Assembly: GCF_033115175.1 (NCBI RefSeq)
Contig: NC_084827.1
Location: forward strand, 54,001,201-54,065,200
DNA: 64,000 nucleotides
Source: Lepus europaeus
Lineage: Eukaryota > Chordata > Mammalia > Lagomorpha > Leporidae
Direction: 5' to 3'
The first letter of the stretch is position 1. The number at the start of each line of letters is the position of its first letter. The notes beneath the pieces were generated by a model. That model searched no databases and was not told where the DNA came from. It saw nothing but the letters and a program-made list of their open reading frames with translations. Below, one piece after another: positions 33,991 through 45,600 of this stretch. The position numbers and the translations under genes were made by a program.

Positions 33991-34264
33991 GTTCTTGAAT
34001 ACTATTTTGTTCTGGCACTTCACCTATTAAACATTTTCTGTTCTAAACATTTTTACTTGATTACACAGGATTTCCAAATCCAGTCATTAGGAAAAGTCTT
34101 ATTTTATTTTCATTCTTTTTATTTTTTATTTTACCAGCTTCAGATCTAAGTGATTTTTTGTAATATGAAGATTACAAAGGTAAATTTTACAACAATGCCA
34201 GAAATGGTTATCACTCAACAAGCATGGATTCTTTTTAATTTCTCAACTTTCTTTTGAAACAAAA

Positions 34265-34400
34265 ATATTATTTTAATTAAAAGCAGGGTACAATGTGATG
34301 TATTGATATTGTTTATAATGTGAAATAATTAAATCAAACTGATTAACAAAACCATTGCCTCACATATGTGTATACTCCAACATTGTTGATGTAGTAGAAG
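34265..34400 (-). repeat. Ancient L1 3' UTR remnant (L1M type)
   Basis: aattaaatcaaactgattaa and the surrounding order match the stretch at 15425-15670 and the L1MA/MB 3' UTR pattern. Confidence 0.55.
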
Positions 34401-34896
34401 GTCAACCTCAGAGTTAATTGATGATTTACACCTAGCAAACATGTCTACACTATTAGGCTGATTGCTCAATTCATTCAGAGTAAAACAAAACAAGATAATC
34501 ATGTCCTAAAATATTGAAATATGCCAATATGTTTTAAATAGAAATTTCATAAATAACCAAAAGGAATAACATGGATCATTTTCTACTTTACTGAACTTGT
34601 TAAGGAGGAAGTAAGTGCTCTATAATTTGTACCATTTGCCAATGTCTCTATAATTTTCGATTGGCTGTCTTAATGTTAGTAATTTCACTTTCCATACTGA
34701 AATTGTAAATCTTTCTTTTAAAAGCTCAAAGGTGTTTTTGACTGTGGGACCCAATAATTCTCTGTAATTAGCATTTACTTTATATCATATATTAGAGTTT
34801 TAATGACAAGTCTGGTAATCAATATTATATTGAATTTCATTTTCTGCTATATTATTTTCCAAAGGATAGATTAACTTACTGAGATGTTCTAAAATT

Positions 34897-35041
34897 TAGG
34901 AGAGGGATGAGAAAGAAGGGTGGGAGTGAGGACGGGAGGGAAGTATCACTAACGGTGGGAACTAGCACTATGTTCCTAAATCTGTATATATAAAATACAT
35001 GAAATTTGTATACCTTAATTAAAATTTAAAACAAAACAAAA
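34897..35041 (+). repeat. Ancient L1 3' terminus
   Basis: A gggagggaagtatcac-type purine tract, then gttcctaaatctgtatatat, and the end acatgaaatttgtatacctt before an A-rich tail. The same terminal pattern is seen at 23390-23480 and 47790-47890. Confidence 0.75.
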
Positions 35042-35499
35042 CTTAACTTTCAGAAGTATTGTCTGGACAAATTTCTTACGTGTACAGAACAGTTTATGCA
35101 TAAATGAAACAGAAGTAATCAAGAGATATATTTTTGAAGGTTTATCCTACATATTTGGTGTTTGAATGAAGGAAGTAGAATGGAAATTGTTTACTGCTTT
35201 CTATATTGTATTAGATTCTATTCCAAACATCCTGATAGTAAGCTCTCATCATATCCATTCCTGACAAACCATCCTGAGTACACAATGAAAGTGACACTGT
35301 GGCCAGTTCCATTATCTAGCTCCCTTTCTACCTGAATGTCTAACAGAGACTGGAGATGTTTGGGTCCAGTATTATTTACCAACACATACTGTGAATAAAG
35401 AAAACTCCTAAGATACAACCGATAAAAAGATTTTGGATTAGATTTAATTTATTTAGAGTGTAAGTCATTTGTAAGTAAAGAATCTTCATCTACCAAACA

Positions 35500-35635
35500 T
35501 AAGGGGGTCTTCAAAAAAAAGTTCATGAAAAACGTGTAATATGAAGAAACAGGATAGATTTCAACTGTTTCTATACCCAAATGAATTTAACTTTCAATTC
35601 CATTTTCCATTAACTGCTTGAAGTGCCCTCATATT
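35500..35635. mobile_element. Mariner-type MITE
   Basis: The inverted termini gggggtcttcaa and ttgaagtgccctc (reverse complement gagggcacttcaa) enclose about 110 bp with no coding capacity. TA bases flank both ends, as expected for mariner/Tc1 insertion. The element at 51086-51172 is related. Confidence 0.7.
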
Positions 35636-35830
35636 TCAAGAAATGCAGTTTCCTATTCTCTCATAATAATCAACTGAATAATACTATACCAAAGACTTAC
35701 CAATGAATGATAAATATGAATGAAATCATTTAAAAAATTATATGCAAACTGTCATATCATTTCATGTTTCCTTAACCATGTGAAATAGAGTATCTATTAC
35801 TATTCTCACTTTAAAACTTTAAATTTTGGG

Positions 35831-36167
35831 GGCCGGTGCCATGGCACACTACGTTAATCCTCCACCTGTGGCACAGGCATCCCATATGGGTGCCAGTTCT
35901 AGTCCTGGTTGCTCCTCTTCCAGTCCAGCTCTCCGCTGAGGCCTGGGAAGGCAGTGGAGGATGGTCCAAGTGCTTGGGCCCCTGCACCCACGAAGGAAAC
36001 CAGGAAGAAACACCTGGCTTCTGGCTTCAGATTGGCATAACTCCGGCCGTTGCAGCCATTAAGGGAGTGAGCCAACAGAAGGAAGATCTTTCCCTCTGTC
36101 TCTCTCTCACTGTCTGTGACTCTACCTGTCAAATAAATAAATAAAATCTTTAAATAAAAAAAGACTG
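35831..36167 (+). mobile_element. CSINE, antisense to PCLO
   Basis: The head ggccggtgccatggcacact, then body, CT tract and an AAATAAATAAATAAAATC tail. Perfect target-site duplication taaattttggg at 35820-35830 and 36168-36178. Confidence 0.95.
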
Positions 36168-36178
36168 TAAATTTTGGG

Positions 36179-37627
36179 TTGACTAAATTGGCAAAAGTCA
36201 CACAAGTGGATTGGATCTTTCCAGTAAGATAGATCAAGGATTTGGAGGAAATTGTGGTTTTTAATTTATTTTGTGATAAACATTGTGTCAAATTGATGTG
36301 TATATTCCACTGTGTGCATATGTTGGGAGAAGTGACTTGGAACTTAGAGAATGGGCATAAATGTGCATATGTGGACTAGGGATTCATGATTTGTGGGAAG
36401 ATTGTGATGTCAAGACAGGAAATGAATGCTTGCCTACTTCCTTTCAAATTGTTCACTTACTAGAGTCTACATATTTATTTGTTACTTTTGAGATTGTGAT
36501 TGACTTGAATGACCTCAACTTTTTGCACAATTCTTGTGTTCCAGGAACTATGGATTAGTCTATGGCCTTTAAAGTTTTCAAGAGTTATTTATCCTTTTAC
36601 TCCTAGCCTATGAGGTAGTAATTGTTGATGGTGGAGGCATCTGGTCCACTTTAGATGTTTAATGAGTGAATTTGTGTAATTTATCTAATCTGCATAAAAG
36701 ACCTATAATATAGAAACCATTTCCACCTAGATCTGAAGAAAGTGATTTATCAGTCTGACTCAAAACCCATGCTTATTCCACTTAGCCACCAATGACAGAT
36801 AGTTTGGGATCTTTTCCAAAGCTGTGGCTTCAAAAAAATGAATGAGTGCATGTCGGTCTTTAATTCCATTCTCGTTTATGTGTGTATCAGAGTTGCTGCT
36901 AGTCAAAGCCACAGAGTAGCATACTGCTACATTTTCATGCCTTAGGCCAAAGTGGGGCCTCAGGGAAGAAGCATTCTGCTGTATTTTCATTAAATTGCTT
37001 TTTCCAGGGAAAAGTTCTGTAAGCTTTCACTAGGACTTTTATTTGAAGTAACCCAGATTCAAGGAGATATTTCATACAATAAGGCTGGCATTCTGGTCTG
37101 AAAAGATTTAAGAGTTCTATGAAAATAGGACAAGCATGCACATTCTCTGTATTCTGTTATATAAAGAAATCTTTTCTTCTGAGATAAAGCCAGAAAGAAC
37201 ATAATTTCAGGAAGAAAAATAGATTGTTCTGATCTTCAATGTTTTTGGCATTTTTTTGTCTTTTGATGCATGCTTCTCAGCATTCATTTTACTGTGACTC
37301 AAAATAACCAGAGTTCTTTTTCAAAAATTTTAATTGAAAGCCTCCTATTATCTGGTTTGAGACAACAATAACAAAAAGTCACTATTAGAGAAGAAAAACT
37401 GAAAACTTAAATGGATATTACATTTAACATGTTTAGGGTTTTGAAAAAAATCCCCCAAACAGAACAAATCCCAGGAATGAAACAAGAGAGCAGATATGAT
37501 AGAACAACACATTCATCAAGTCCTTTTCCAGAAAAGAATCAAGACAAGAAAAAGAAGACAAGGTGAACTTTGGAGTTCAGACCTGGGCTAGAACTCTCAT
37601 ATAGTTTGAACCTTCCACTTAAAAGTA
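36179..37627. other. Intronic DNA with a MIR-like stretch
   Basis: No gene is seen. About 36595-36790 resembles a MIR remnant (aaacccatgcttattccactt at its end). The remainder is unrecognised. Confidence 0.45.
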
Positions 37628-37927
37628 AGGAGGGGATAGCATGTGGCACAGCAGTCAAGGTGCTTGGGACACCTGCATCCAATATCAGAATGCTTGCTTT
37701 GAGTCCTAGTTCCTCCTCTTCTGATTCAACTTCCTACTAATTACACCCTGGGAGGAAGGAGATGACGGCTCAAATACTTGGTTGTGTCTCTGCAACCCAC
37801 ATGGGCAGCCTGGCTTGTATTCCAGGCTCCTGACTTTAGCTTGGCTTGGCTCTGACTGATGTGGGCATTGGATGAAATATCTCTCTTGTCTGTCTCTGTC
37901 TCTGTCTTCCTTGCAGATTTAAAAAAG
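37628..37927 (+). mobile_element. CSINE (old), antisense to PCLO
   Basis: The head ggggatagcatgtggcacag, a body with a deletion before the gccatttgggg block, a short gtctctgtctctgtctt tract and a degenerate tail. Confidence 0.85.
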
Positions 37928-38033
37928 TAAGAATCATAAAAACAAATAAAATCTGATGGTTTACTCCCCAGGAAGAGTGTTTGGATACAGAGAAACATTA
38001 GCATCACCATATAATGAATTTAGAAAATAAAAC

Positions 38034-38290
38034 CAGGGCCATCATTGTGCTGCCATGGATTAAGCTACCCCTTGCAATGCCAGCATCCCATTTCAAACAC
38101 TGGTCTGATTCATTTATCAGTTAATGTGCCTAAGAAAGCAGTAGATGAAGGACCAAGTACTTGGGCCCCTGAACCCACATGGGAAACCAGAATGGAGTTC
38201 TGGCTCCTGGCTTTGGCAGGGACCAGCCCTGGCTATCCAGGCCATTTGGTAAGTAAACGATTGTATTGAAGATCTCTCTCTCTTTTTCTG

Positions 38291-38342
<52 letters not shown>

Positions 38343-38382
38343 TTTGCCTATCAAATAAGTAAAATAGATGTTTTAAAAAAGA
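38034..38382 (+). mobile_element. CSINE, antisense to PCLO
   Basis: The head ccagggccatcattgtgctg, body, a large CT expansion and the end actttgcctatcaaataagt. Confidence 0.88.
38290..38340 (+). repeat. (CT)25 microsatellite inside a CSINE
   Basis: About 25 uninterrupted CT units, one of the longest such runs in the window. Confidence 0.95.
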
Positions 38383-38675
38383 AAAGAAGTGTAATGTTAA
38401 GGAAACGCCCATGAAAAAAGTCTGTTTCTGTAACAGTCCAGCCTCAATAACTATAGAAGAACTTGTTGCTTCATAGAGCAAAAGGTAGACACCACTCAGC
38501 CAGCTCACCTCTGCATTAACTTGGGAGTGTCTCCTGAAAAAGGGTAAACATCTGATGGGAGTCAAAGGTTCTCCTTAGCCCATTATGTTATGTGTATTTT
38601 GTCTCCTTTCATCCTTTCATCTACTTATATGGTGTTAAACTTGGTAGTTAGAATTTATGAGAGCTGAAAGCTCTT

Positions 38676-38960
38676 TTTCCAAATATTTAATTATTTTATT
38701 TGAAAGGCAGGATCATATAGAGAAATCTTACATCTGCTGGCTCACTCCCTAAACAGCTACAATGTAAGCTGGGAACCAGGGAAACCATCTGGGTGTCCCA
38801 TGTGGCTGGCAGGGGCCCAGGCACTTGGAACATCTTCTACTGCTTTTTCAAGTACATTAGCAGGGAGCTATTTGGAAGTAGAGCAGCTGGGACCCAAACT
38901 GACACTTATATGGGATACTGGTGTCAAAGGCAACAGCTTAACCCACTGCACCCAAAATTC
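38676..38960 (-). mobile_element. CSINE (old), sense to PCLO
   Basis: The complement of a diverged CSINE: tail tatttaattattttatttga, body, and head end near gcttaacccactgcaccca. Confidence 0.82.
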
Positions 38961-39048
38961 TGGCTCCAAACTGTAAACTCTTGCATCCCTGCAATGTAAC
39001 CTTATTTCTTTAATTGTCAATTTGATACACTCATCTTCCCAAGGTGCA

Positions 39049-39790
39049 CCTGTCACATCCAGGGATAGGATACATGCTCTGATCCCACCCTGGCTGTATA
39101 TTCAATTGAATTACCACTCCCTTCCTTATAAAAAGAGGTGGAAGGTGGTAGAGAGCTTCCTTTCCGGCCAGCGCCGCGGCTCACTAGGCTAATCCTCCGC
39201 CTTGCGGCGCCGGCACACTGGGTTCTAGTCCCAGTCGGGGCACTGATCCTGTCCCGGTTGCCCCTCTTCCAGGCCAGCTCTCTGCTGTGGCCAGGGAGTG
39301 CAGTGGAGGATGGCCCAAGTGCTTGGGCCCTGCACCCCATGGGAGACCAGGAGAAGCACCTGGCTCCTGCCATCGGATCAGCGCGGTGCGCCGGCCGCAG
39401 CGCGCTACCGCGGCGGCCATTGGAGGGTGAACCAATGGCAAAAAGGAAGACCTTTCTCTCTGTCTCTCTCTCTCTCACTGTCTACTCTGCCTGTCAAAAA
39501 AAAAAAAAAAAGAGAGAGAGAGAGAGAGAGCTTCCTTTCCACTGTGGAATGCCCTCCCATGCGCCTGACCCACTCTTGGGCGGATCTCTCCAATACTTGC
39601 TTAGAGGTACTGTTTTCATTTTTTCATTCTCTCACTTACAGATAACTGTTTGGCTTAGTCATGTTGGGTTTTTCTCTGTGTGGGGCAACCCCTCCAACCC
39701 CCACATGAATGTATGTTTATACCTTTACTGTTAAATAAATTCTGTTCCTATTTGTACACAATACTAGACTCTGCTTAGTGTTTTTACCTC
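39049..39790 (+). mobile_element. Candidate LTR split by a young CSINE
   Basis: Outside the CSINE at 39166-39525 the sequence has a promoter-like TATAAAAAG at 39127-39135 and an AATAAA at 39734-39739, followed by tgtttttacctctgtgggagacaagaac-type text. That is the order of U3, R and U5 in a solo LTR. No internal retroviral sequence is next to it. The family is not identified and the ends are approximate. Confidence 0.45.
39166..39525 (+). mobile_element. CSINE (young, full length)
   Basis: A near-consensus GC-rich head and body, (GA/CT)-type end and A tail running into GA repeats. Perfect target-site duplication gagagcttcctttcc at 39151-39165 and 39526-39540. Very similar to the copy at 11912. 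Confidence 0.96.
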
Positions 39791-40984
39791 TGTGGGAGAC
39801 AAGAACATGGTTTGAAAATGAATATATTCATTGCCCACATGACTATCATTCTGAAAATACAATAGTTTTGAACCATTCCTTCTGACTTTCTAGCCAGGTT
39901 TTAGTACTAAGGTCCAGCAGGAGATCTTGGGGTCAGGAAAGGAGAGTTAGGGTACTTATTTCCCTCTCTCTCCCATTCCTGATAACAGCCTACCTCCCAT
40001 GCTGCACTTGATCAAGGAGTAGCCAAGGTTTTCTGTGGGCAACCGGTACCTCACCTTTCCTAGTGATTCCTGCCTCACTTTGTAAATGGTCTTTTCATTA
40101 AACTCCTTTTCATTATTCCCATGGGCATGTCAACTGATTCCTGCTAGGACCTTATGTGACATCCACTACTGCCCATGAAGTTAAATAGGAATCCAGGATT
40201 TCTTTTCCTTCTTACAGGGAGACATTCTCTGGATTCCATTTCTGAGATGATCTTCTTTGATGGATGATGCCACTCTCAGTCAATGTTTCTCTGGGTCTTT
40301 CTTGGAACTTTGTGTATGACATGGCACTCCCCTCATCTTGCTCAAGGACCAGACTTGTTATCATGATATGACACCTTACAGGGTAGCTTCACCCTTGTGT
40401 CAACCAGGATAGAGTGTCAACAGTAGATTCCAACGCACCAAAAGGCACTACCAAAATATCAGTGACTTGAATTGCAAGATTTAATTTTCACTCATTTTAC
40501 ATATCCATGAAAATTTACAGGGTCCCTGCTCTTCACCCTCACAAATTCTCATGCTTATGGGACAGCCCCTCTCTCCCGCTTTTCTGATTGTCATGCCTGG
40601 AAAAAAAGCAAAGTTCACAGGTCTCATGCCAGCAATTAAATGCTCAGCCCAGATGCTGCTTATTATCACCCATGACTCATTGGCTACAACTAAATACTCA
40701 CTATCCTATGAGTCTGGAAGACAGAGAAGTGCAAATAGTGAGCAACACTAACGAAGACCAAAGCCTTCTCTGTTACTTCTTTTTTTTTTTTTTTTTTCAA
40801 ATTTGGCTTCATTATTGGAAGATCTCTAGAATTTCATAGGAGCATTTGAATGCATATATTGAGTTCCTAAAAAATACCCAGCTGATAATTTGATTAGAAT
40901 TTCATGGTATTCATTCTGATCATTTTTAATTTTTTAATGAATTCTCAGAATTGTTATTTTTGTAGGTATTTTATAAATTAACTC
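39791..40984. other. Intronic DNA, probably old repeat
   Basis: 39791-40140 may continue LTR or ERV sequence (a second attaaactcc-type motif near 40096). 40380-40740 is GC-richer and reads like an old interspersed repeat, but I cannot name it. A T16 run lies at about 40782-40797. Confidence 0.4.
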
Positions 40985-42000
40985 CAGGATATAAAAAAAA
41001 TTCTTTTGATGACTTTAGAGCAGTTTTAGGTTCACAACACATGGACAGGAGGGTCCAGAAATTTCATGCCCCAAAACCCTACTCCACCCCCCCCCCTTAT
41101 CAACAACTCCCACCAGAAAAGTGAATTTGTTCCACTGACATATCATTGTTCCATTGATGCATCATTATACTTCTTATAACCCAAAGTTATGTGATTTACA
41201 CGAGGATTTGCTGTGATGAGCATTCTATGGGTTTGGACAAGTGTGTGGTGGCAAGTTTCTTGCATTGTAGTATCACATGGATTATCTGACTGCACCAAGA
41301 GTCCCCTATTCCTGTCTTCTGTCCTCAAACCTTGGCAACCACTGATATTTTTGCTTTCTTCATAGTGTTGCCATTTTTGACATCATATATTGTAATCATA
41401 TGGTATATAGCCTTTTTTATTGACTGGTTTCACTCAATATTAGGCATATAAACTTCCTCCATGTCTTCTAGGGCCGGATAGTTCATTTCTTTTTAGTGCT
41501 CAATAACATTTCTTCTTCTTTTTTTTTTTTTTTGACAGTCAGAGTGGACAGTGAGAGAGAGAGAGACAGAGAGAAAGGTCTTCCTTTTTGCCATTGGTTC
41601 ACCCTCCAATGGCCACTGCAGCCAGCACACCGCGCTGATCCAAAGGCAGGAGCCAGGTGCTTCTCTTGCTCCCCCATGCGGGTGCAGGGCCCAAGGACTT
41701 GGGCCATCCTCCACTGCACTCCCTGGCCACAGCAGAGAGCTGGACTGGAAGAGGGGCAACTGGGACAGAATCCAGTGCCTTGACCGGGATTAGAACCCGG
41801 TGTGCCGGCACCGCAGGCGGAGGATTAGCCTATTGAGCCGCGGCGCTGGCCCAGTGCTCAATAACATTTCATTGTCAGGATATATCAAAGTGTTTTTAAT
41901 CCGTTCACCTACTGAAGGACGTTTTGGTAAACTATACACATTTTCATTTCTAGCTTTTACTGTCTGGTTGGTCTTCACAGTACGCATACCAATATTCTCA
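40985..42000 (-). mobile_element. Ancient L1 (L1M-type 3' region), split by a CSINE
   Basis: gagcagttttaggttcacaa, ggcaaccactgatatttttg, ttcctccatgtcttctaggg and ccgttcacctactgaaggac follow the complement of an L1M-type 3' region in order. The CSINE at 41513-41852 interrupts it. A C10 run is present near 41088. Confidence 0.7.
41513..41852 (-). mobile_element. CSINE (young), sense to PCLO
   Basis: T tail, GA tract, body and GC-rich head end (gagccgcggcgctggccc). Perfect 18-bp target-site duplication agtgctcaataacatttc at 41495-41512 and 41853-41870. Confidence 0.97.
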
Positions 42001-42987
42001 TTGATCTTTTGTCAGAAATATACAATACCACTTTGCCATTATTTCTCTGAATTCTGGTGTTTTCTTGATGACTTTTAGAAACACAATATATAGGCACCTA
42101 CATCTGAATTTTGATCTACTTCCTTTTTTCATAGCAAATATCTGATATCATCTTCATATTCTTTTTTTCATTTATGTCATTTGTTGAACAATGTTTTTGC
42201 CTTAATAATAATGTAGTGAAATTTATGTCTTCATATTTTGATTTGAATTTCATGTTTTAAAAATCTTATTATTCTGACATCAGAGAGATATTTTATCTTT
42301 CCTTCTGAAACTTCAAAAATTGTAATTCATGTATGCATCTTATTTATGGGATACAGAGTTGTAAGCTGAAATTCGTATACAAGGAGTAATTGAGATAATT
42401 ATCTTTATTCACTTTTTTTAAAAACTTACACATATCAGTCTACTCTATATTTTAAGTCACAGGATTCTTGCAAAGATTAAATGAGTTCATACAGTACTCA
42501 GCTTATTAACTCCTAGTAGGTGTTAGTTGTTAACAGTTCTTCCTTTCTGTATTAGAAATTATTCCTTCCCATGCAGTTCAGTTAAATTTAAGTGTTTCTG
42601 ACATAGAGTCTGCTGTACTGCAACTGTCTGGCAAGAGTGGCCCAGTGGTAACTGCAGAGGGTACCATTTGCAGACTGGTCTCTGTGAACGGAACCTCCTG
42701 CTTGTTCACATATGACTGGTGCCTGCTTCAGGTTTCATGGTAAATGAGACATTCAACCTTATCACAGCTCTTGACAAATACAAAACACAATTGCTGTGAA
42801 AGTTGAAATGACTAAATATGGAATTTAGAAATGCATCCAGAAAGACAAACAGTAGGATATTTGTTCTGTGGACTCCTTCCACTGGCTCTCCTCCTTCGGA
42901 AACCTGCTTCCAACTTCCATCTTTCCGAATGGCTGAGGGTAAGCATCACTCTCCTGAAATCTTTTTCTAACCAAAAGTAGCCATCAG
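42001..42987. other. Intronic DNA with an unexplained GC-richer patch
   Basis: About 42440-42540 resembles a MIR tail on the minus strand. At 42600-42960 base composition rises and both strands carry short open frames and splice-like motifs, but no protein family is recognised. Confidence 0.4.
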
Positions 42988-43245
42988 GGGCCAACGCTGT
43001 GGTATAGCAGATAAAACAGCCACCTGTGATACCTGCATCCAATATAGGTGCCAGTTCGTGTCCCTGCTGCTCCACTTCCAGTCCAGCTCTCTGCTAATGA
43101 CCTAGGAAAGCAGTGGGAGATGGCCCAAATATTTGGGCCCCTCTACCCACATGGGAGACCTGGAAGAAGCGCCTGGCCCTTGACTTTCGCCTGGCTAACC
43201 CTGGCTATTGCAGCCATCTGGGGAGTGAATCAGTGAATGGAAGAT

Positions 43246-43282
<37 letters not shown>

Positions 43283-43330
43283 TTCTCTTTCTCTTTCTCT
43301 TTCTCTTTCTCTCTCTGACTTTTAAATAAT
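42988..43330 (+). mobile_element. CSINE, antisense to PCLO
   Basis: The head ggggccaacgctgtggtata, body and gccatctggggagtgaatca, then a compound CT/(CTTT) tract at 43244-43316. Confidence 0.9.
43244..43316 (+). repeat. Compound (CT)n / (TTTCTC)n microsatellite
   Basis: CT units, then five TTTCTC hexamer units, then CT again. It is an expansion of the SINE CT tract. Confidence 0.95.
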
Positions 43331-43465
43331 CTTACACTCTGCACAGTAATACTCTGAGTAAATAGTAGCACTATTAACATTCTTTTAAGCCCACATATAT
43401 GAGACATTTTCCTCAAATAGTAGTTAGTATCTGATACCAAAGTGTTTAGAATTATTATTCTCAAA

Positions 43466-43488
43466 ATTGATATATATATATATATATG
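43466..43488. repeat. (TA)n microsatellite
   Basis: About 10 TA units in AT-rich DNA. Confidence 0.9.
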
Positions 43489-43649
43489 ATTTTTAGTAGT
43501 TAATCTTTAAAGAAGTTTTAAATTACAGGAAATTCATGAATCATAATATTGAGATTGGCCAGCATGCATTGAAAGTATTCTCTTAGTACTACAAGAATTG
43601 GGATGTAACTTTAGATCATGATAAAACTACCCTTGAAAACAGACTCAAG

Positions 43650-43911
43650 GGGCCAGTGCTGTGGCACAGTGGCGGATTAACGCCCTGGCCTAAAGCGCCA
43701 GCATCCCATATGGGCATGCCAGTTCAGTACCTGGCTGCTCCACTTCCGACCCAGCTCTCTGCTCTGGCCTGGGAAAACAGTAGAAGATGGCCCAGGTTCT
43801 TAAGTCTCTGCACCCACGTGGGAGACCCGGAACAGGCTCCAGCTCCTGGCTTCAGATCGGCGCAGCTCTGGTGGTTGCAGCAATCTGGGGAGTGAACCAT
43901 TGGATGGAAGA

Positions 43912-43966
<55 letters not shown>

Positions 43967-44021
43967 CTCCTCTCTCTCTGTGTAACTCTTTCAAATAAAT
44001 AAATAAATCTTTTTTTTAAAG
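43650..44021 (+). mobile_element. CSINE, antisense to PCLO
   Basis: The head ggggccagtgctgtggcaca, a complete body, a CT run of about 22 units at 43916-43962, and an AAATAAATAAATAAATC tail. Target-site duplication aaacagactcaa at 43638-43649 and 44022-44033. Confidence 0.96.
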
Positions 44022-44674
44022 AAACAGACTCAAATGGAGTACTTCATCAATAGTTATTGACATAAATACTTTGAGAAAGAAGATGAGGAAGTTATTTTTT
44101 TTAAAAAAAAAAGCACAATAGATATCCAAATAAATAAAAAACAAGTAGCACTTTTGAAAAGATATAAAGGCAGTGTTTCAATATTTTTCAAATTGAAATA
44201 TACTCAAATTAATTTATAAACATTCTCTGTTTTAGGTAAGATGAAAATAATGCTCCTGCTCTGCTGACTGGACAGGCTGGTACGGCAGAGAGAGACCTCT
44301 GCAACCAGCGACTGGGGGAGACTTATGTGCTGAGACTGTGGGGACTCAGTGTTTCCATGAGGAGGTGCAGGGTGAAGTTGGGTCTCTGGGAAATCACTGG
44401 GTGTGGTTCCATACACTAGGAGCTCCTTGGTTGACTAGAGCAGGTCATTGCAGCAGGAACTGTGCTCACAGTGAAGATTGTGCAGGTCATTTGTGGGGTT
44501 CATGTGGTGGCTTGGAATACACTTGGGACTAACACCCAGGCATTGCAATGTACCATGCCCAATGTGGGTGTTATGCTGGATACTCGCCCCACCCTGGAAC
44601 ACTGACCAGTGCTCCCTGTAGACACAAATGACTAAAAATAAATGCAGAAATTTTAGAAACAAGAATAAGGAAGA

Positions 44675-45006
44675 TGGGACCAGTACTGTGGCAAAGCGGG
44701 TAAAGCCACCATTTGCAATGCCAACGTCCATTTGGGCACCAATTTGAGACTCCGCTGCTCCACTTCTGACCCAGCTCTCTGCTATAGCCTAGAAAAGCAG
44801 TGGAAGATGGCCTAAGCACTCGAGCCCCTGCACCTGCATGTGTGACCCAGAAGAAGCTCCTGGCTCCTGGATTCAAATCAGCCCAGCTCAGACCATTGAG
44901 GCTATTTGGTGAGTGAACCAGCAGATGAAAGACTTCCCTCTCTGTCTCTGTTTTGGCTTCTCTGTAACTCTGCCTTTCAAATAAATAAATCTTATTTTAA
45001 AAAAAT
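44675..45006 (+). mobile_element. CSINE nested in an ancient L1
   Basis: The head gggaccagtactgtggcaaa, complete body, weak CT tract and AAATAAATAAATC tail. Target-site duplication agaataagga at 44662-44671 and 45007-45016, allowing a few bases of slack. Confidence 0.93.
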
Positions 45007-45099
45007 AGAATAAGGATGACACCATAACCCAGCCTCTCCAAAGGAACACAACAACATTTCAATATCAGAATATGAAGATGAATAGATTGAGGAAATGCT

Positions 45100-45600
45100 G
45101 CAAATGGAATTCAGAAAAATTAACTATAGAAATATTGAAAAGAAATGAGTAGCAAATCCATGAACTAAAGAAAACCATACATGATACGAATGAAAATTTT
45201 TCCAATGAAATTGAGATTTTAAAGAGAAATCAAAATGAAATATTAGAAATGAAGAATTCAATAGATCAAATAAAAAACATGGTGGAAAGCCTTAACAGCA
45301 GACTTGGTGAGGCAGAAGAAAGAATATCTGAACTAGAAAACAAATCTGAAGACAAATCTTACAATCAGACAAAAAAGAAGAAGAAAATTGAAAATTTAAA
45401 AACAGAGTTGGAGATTTATAGGATACTATCAAATGACACAACATATGGATCTTTGGAGATCCTGAATATGTGGAAAGATAGAATACACTGAAGGCCTATT
45501 TAGTGAAAACTTCCCTAATTTGGAGAAAGAAAGGATCATCCAAGTACAGGAAGAATGTGAAGACATAAAGTCCCCTAGTAGAAGTTCAAAAGAAATCCAA
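45100..45600 (+). pseudogene. L1 ORF1p remnant with coiled coil
   Basis: The longest piece (45249-45490) reads MKNSIDQIKNMVESLNSRLG, then EAEERISELENKSED, the heptad coiled-coil segment typical of L1 ORF1p. Later text continues in other frames. Stops and frame shifts make it dead. Confidence 0.85.

Noticed and set aside
39053-39734. Several 80-200 codon frames on both strands
   Set aside because: They run through a young CSINE, whose GC-rich head and CT tract give long chance frames (the Ser-Leu runs come from CT repeats). The same applies to frames at 11735-12256, 14249-14629, 24405-24723, 30062-30327, 41483-41811, 43048-44002, 53504-54307 and 55571-56278.
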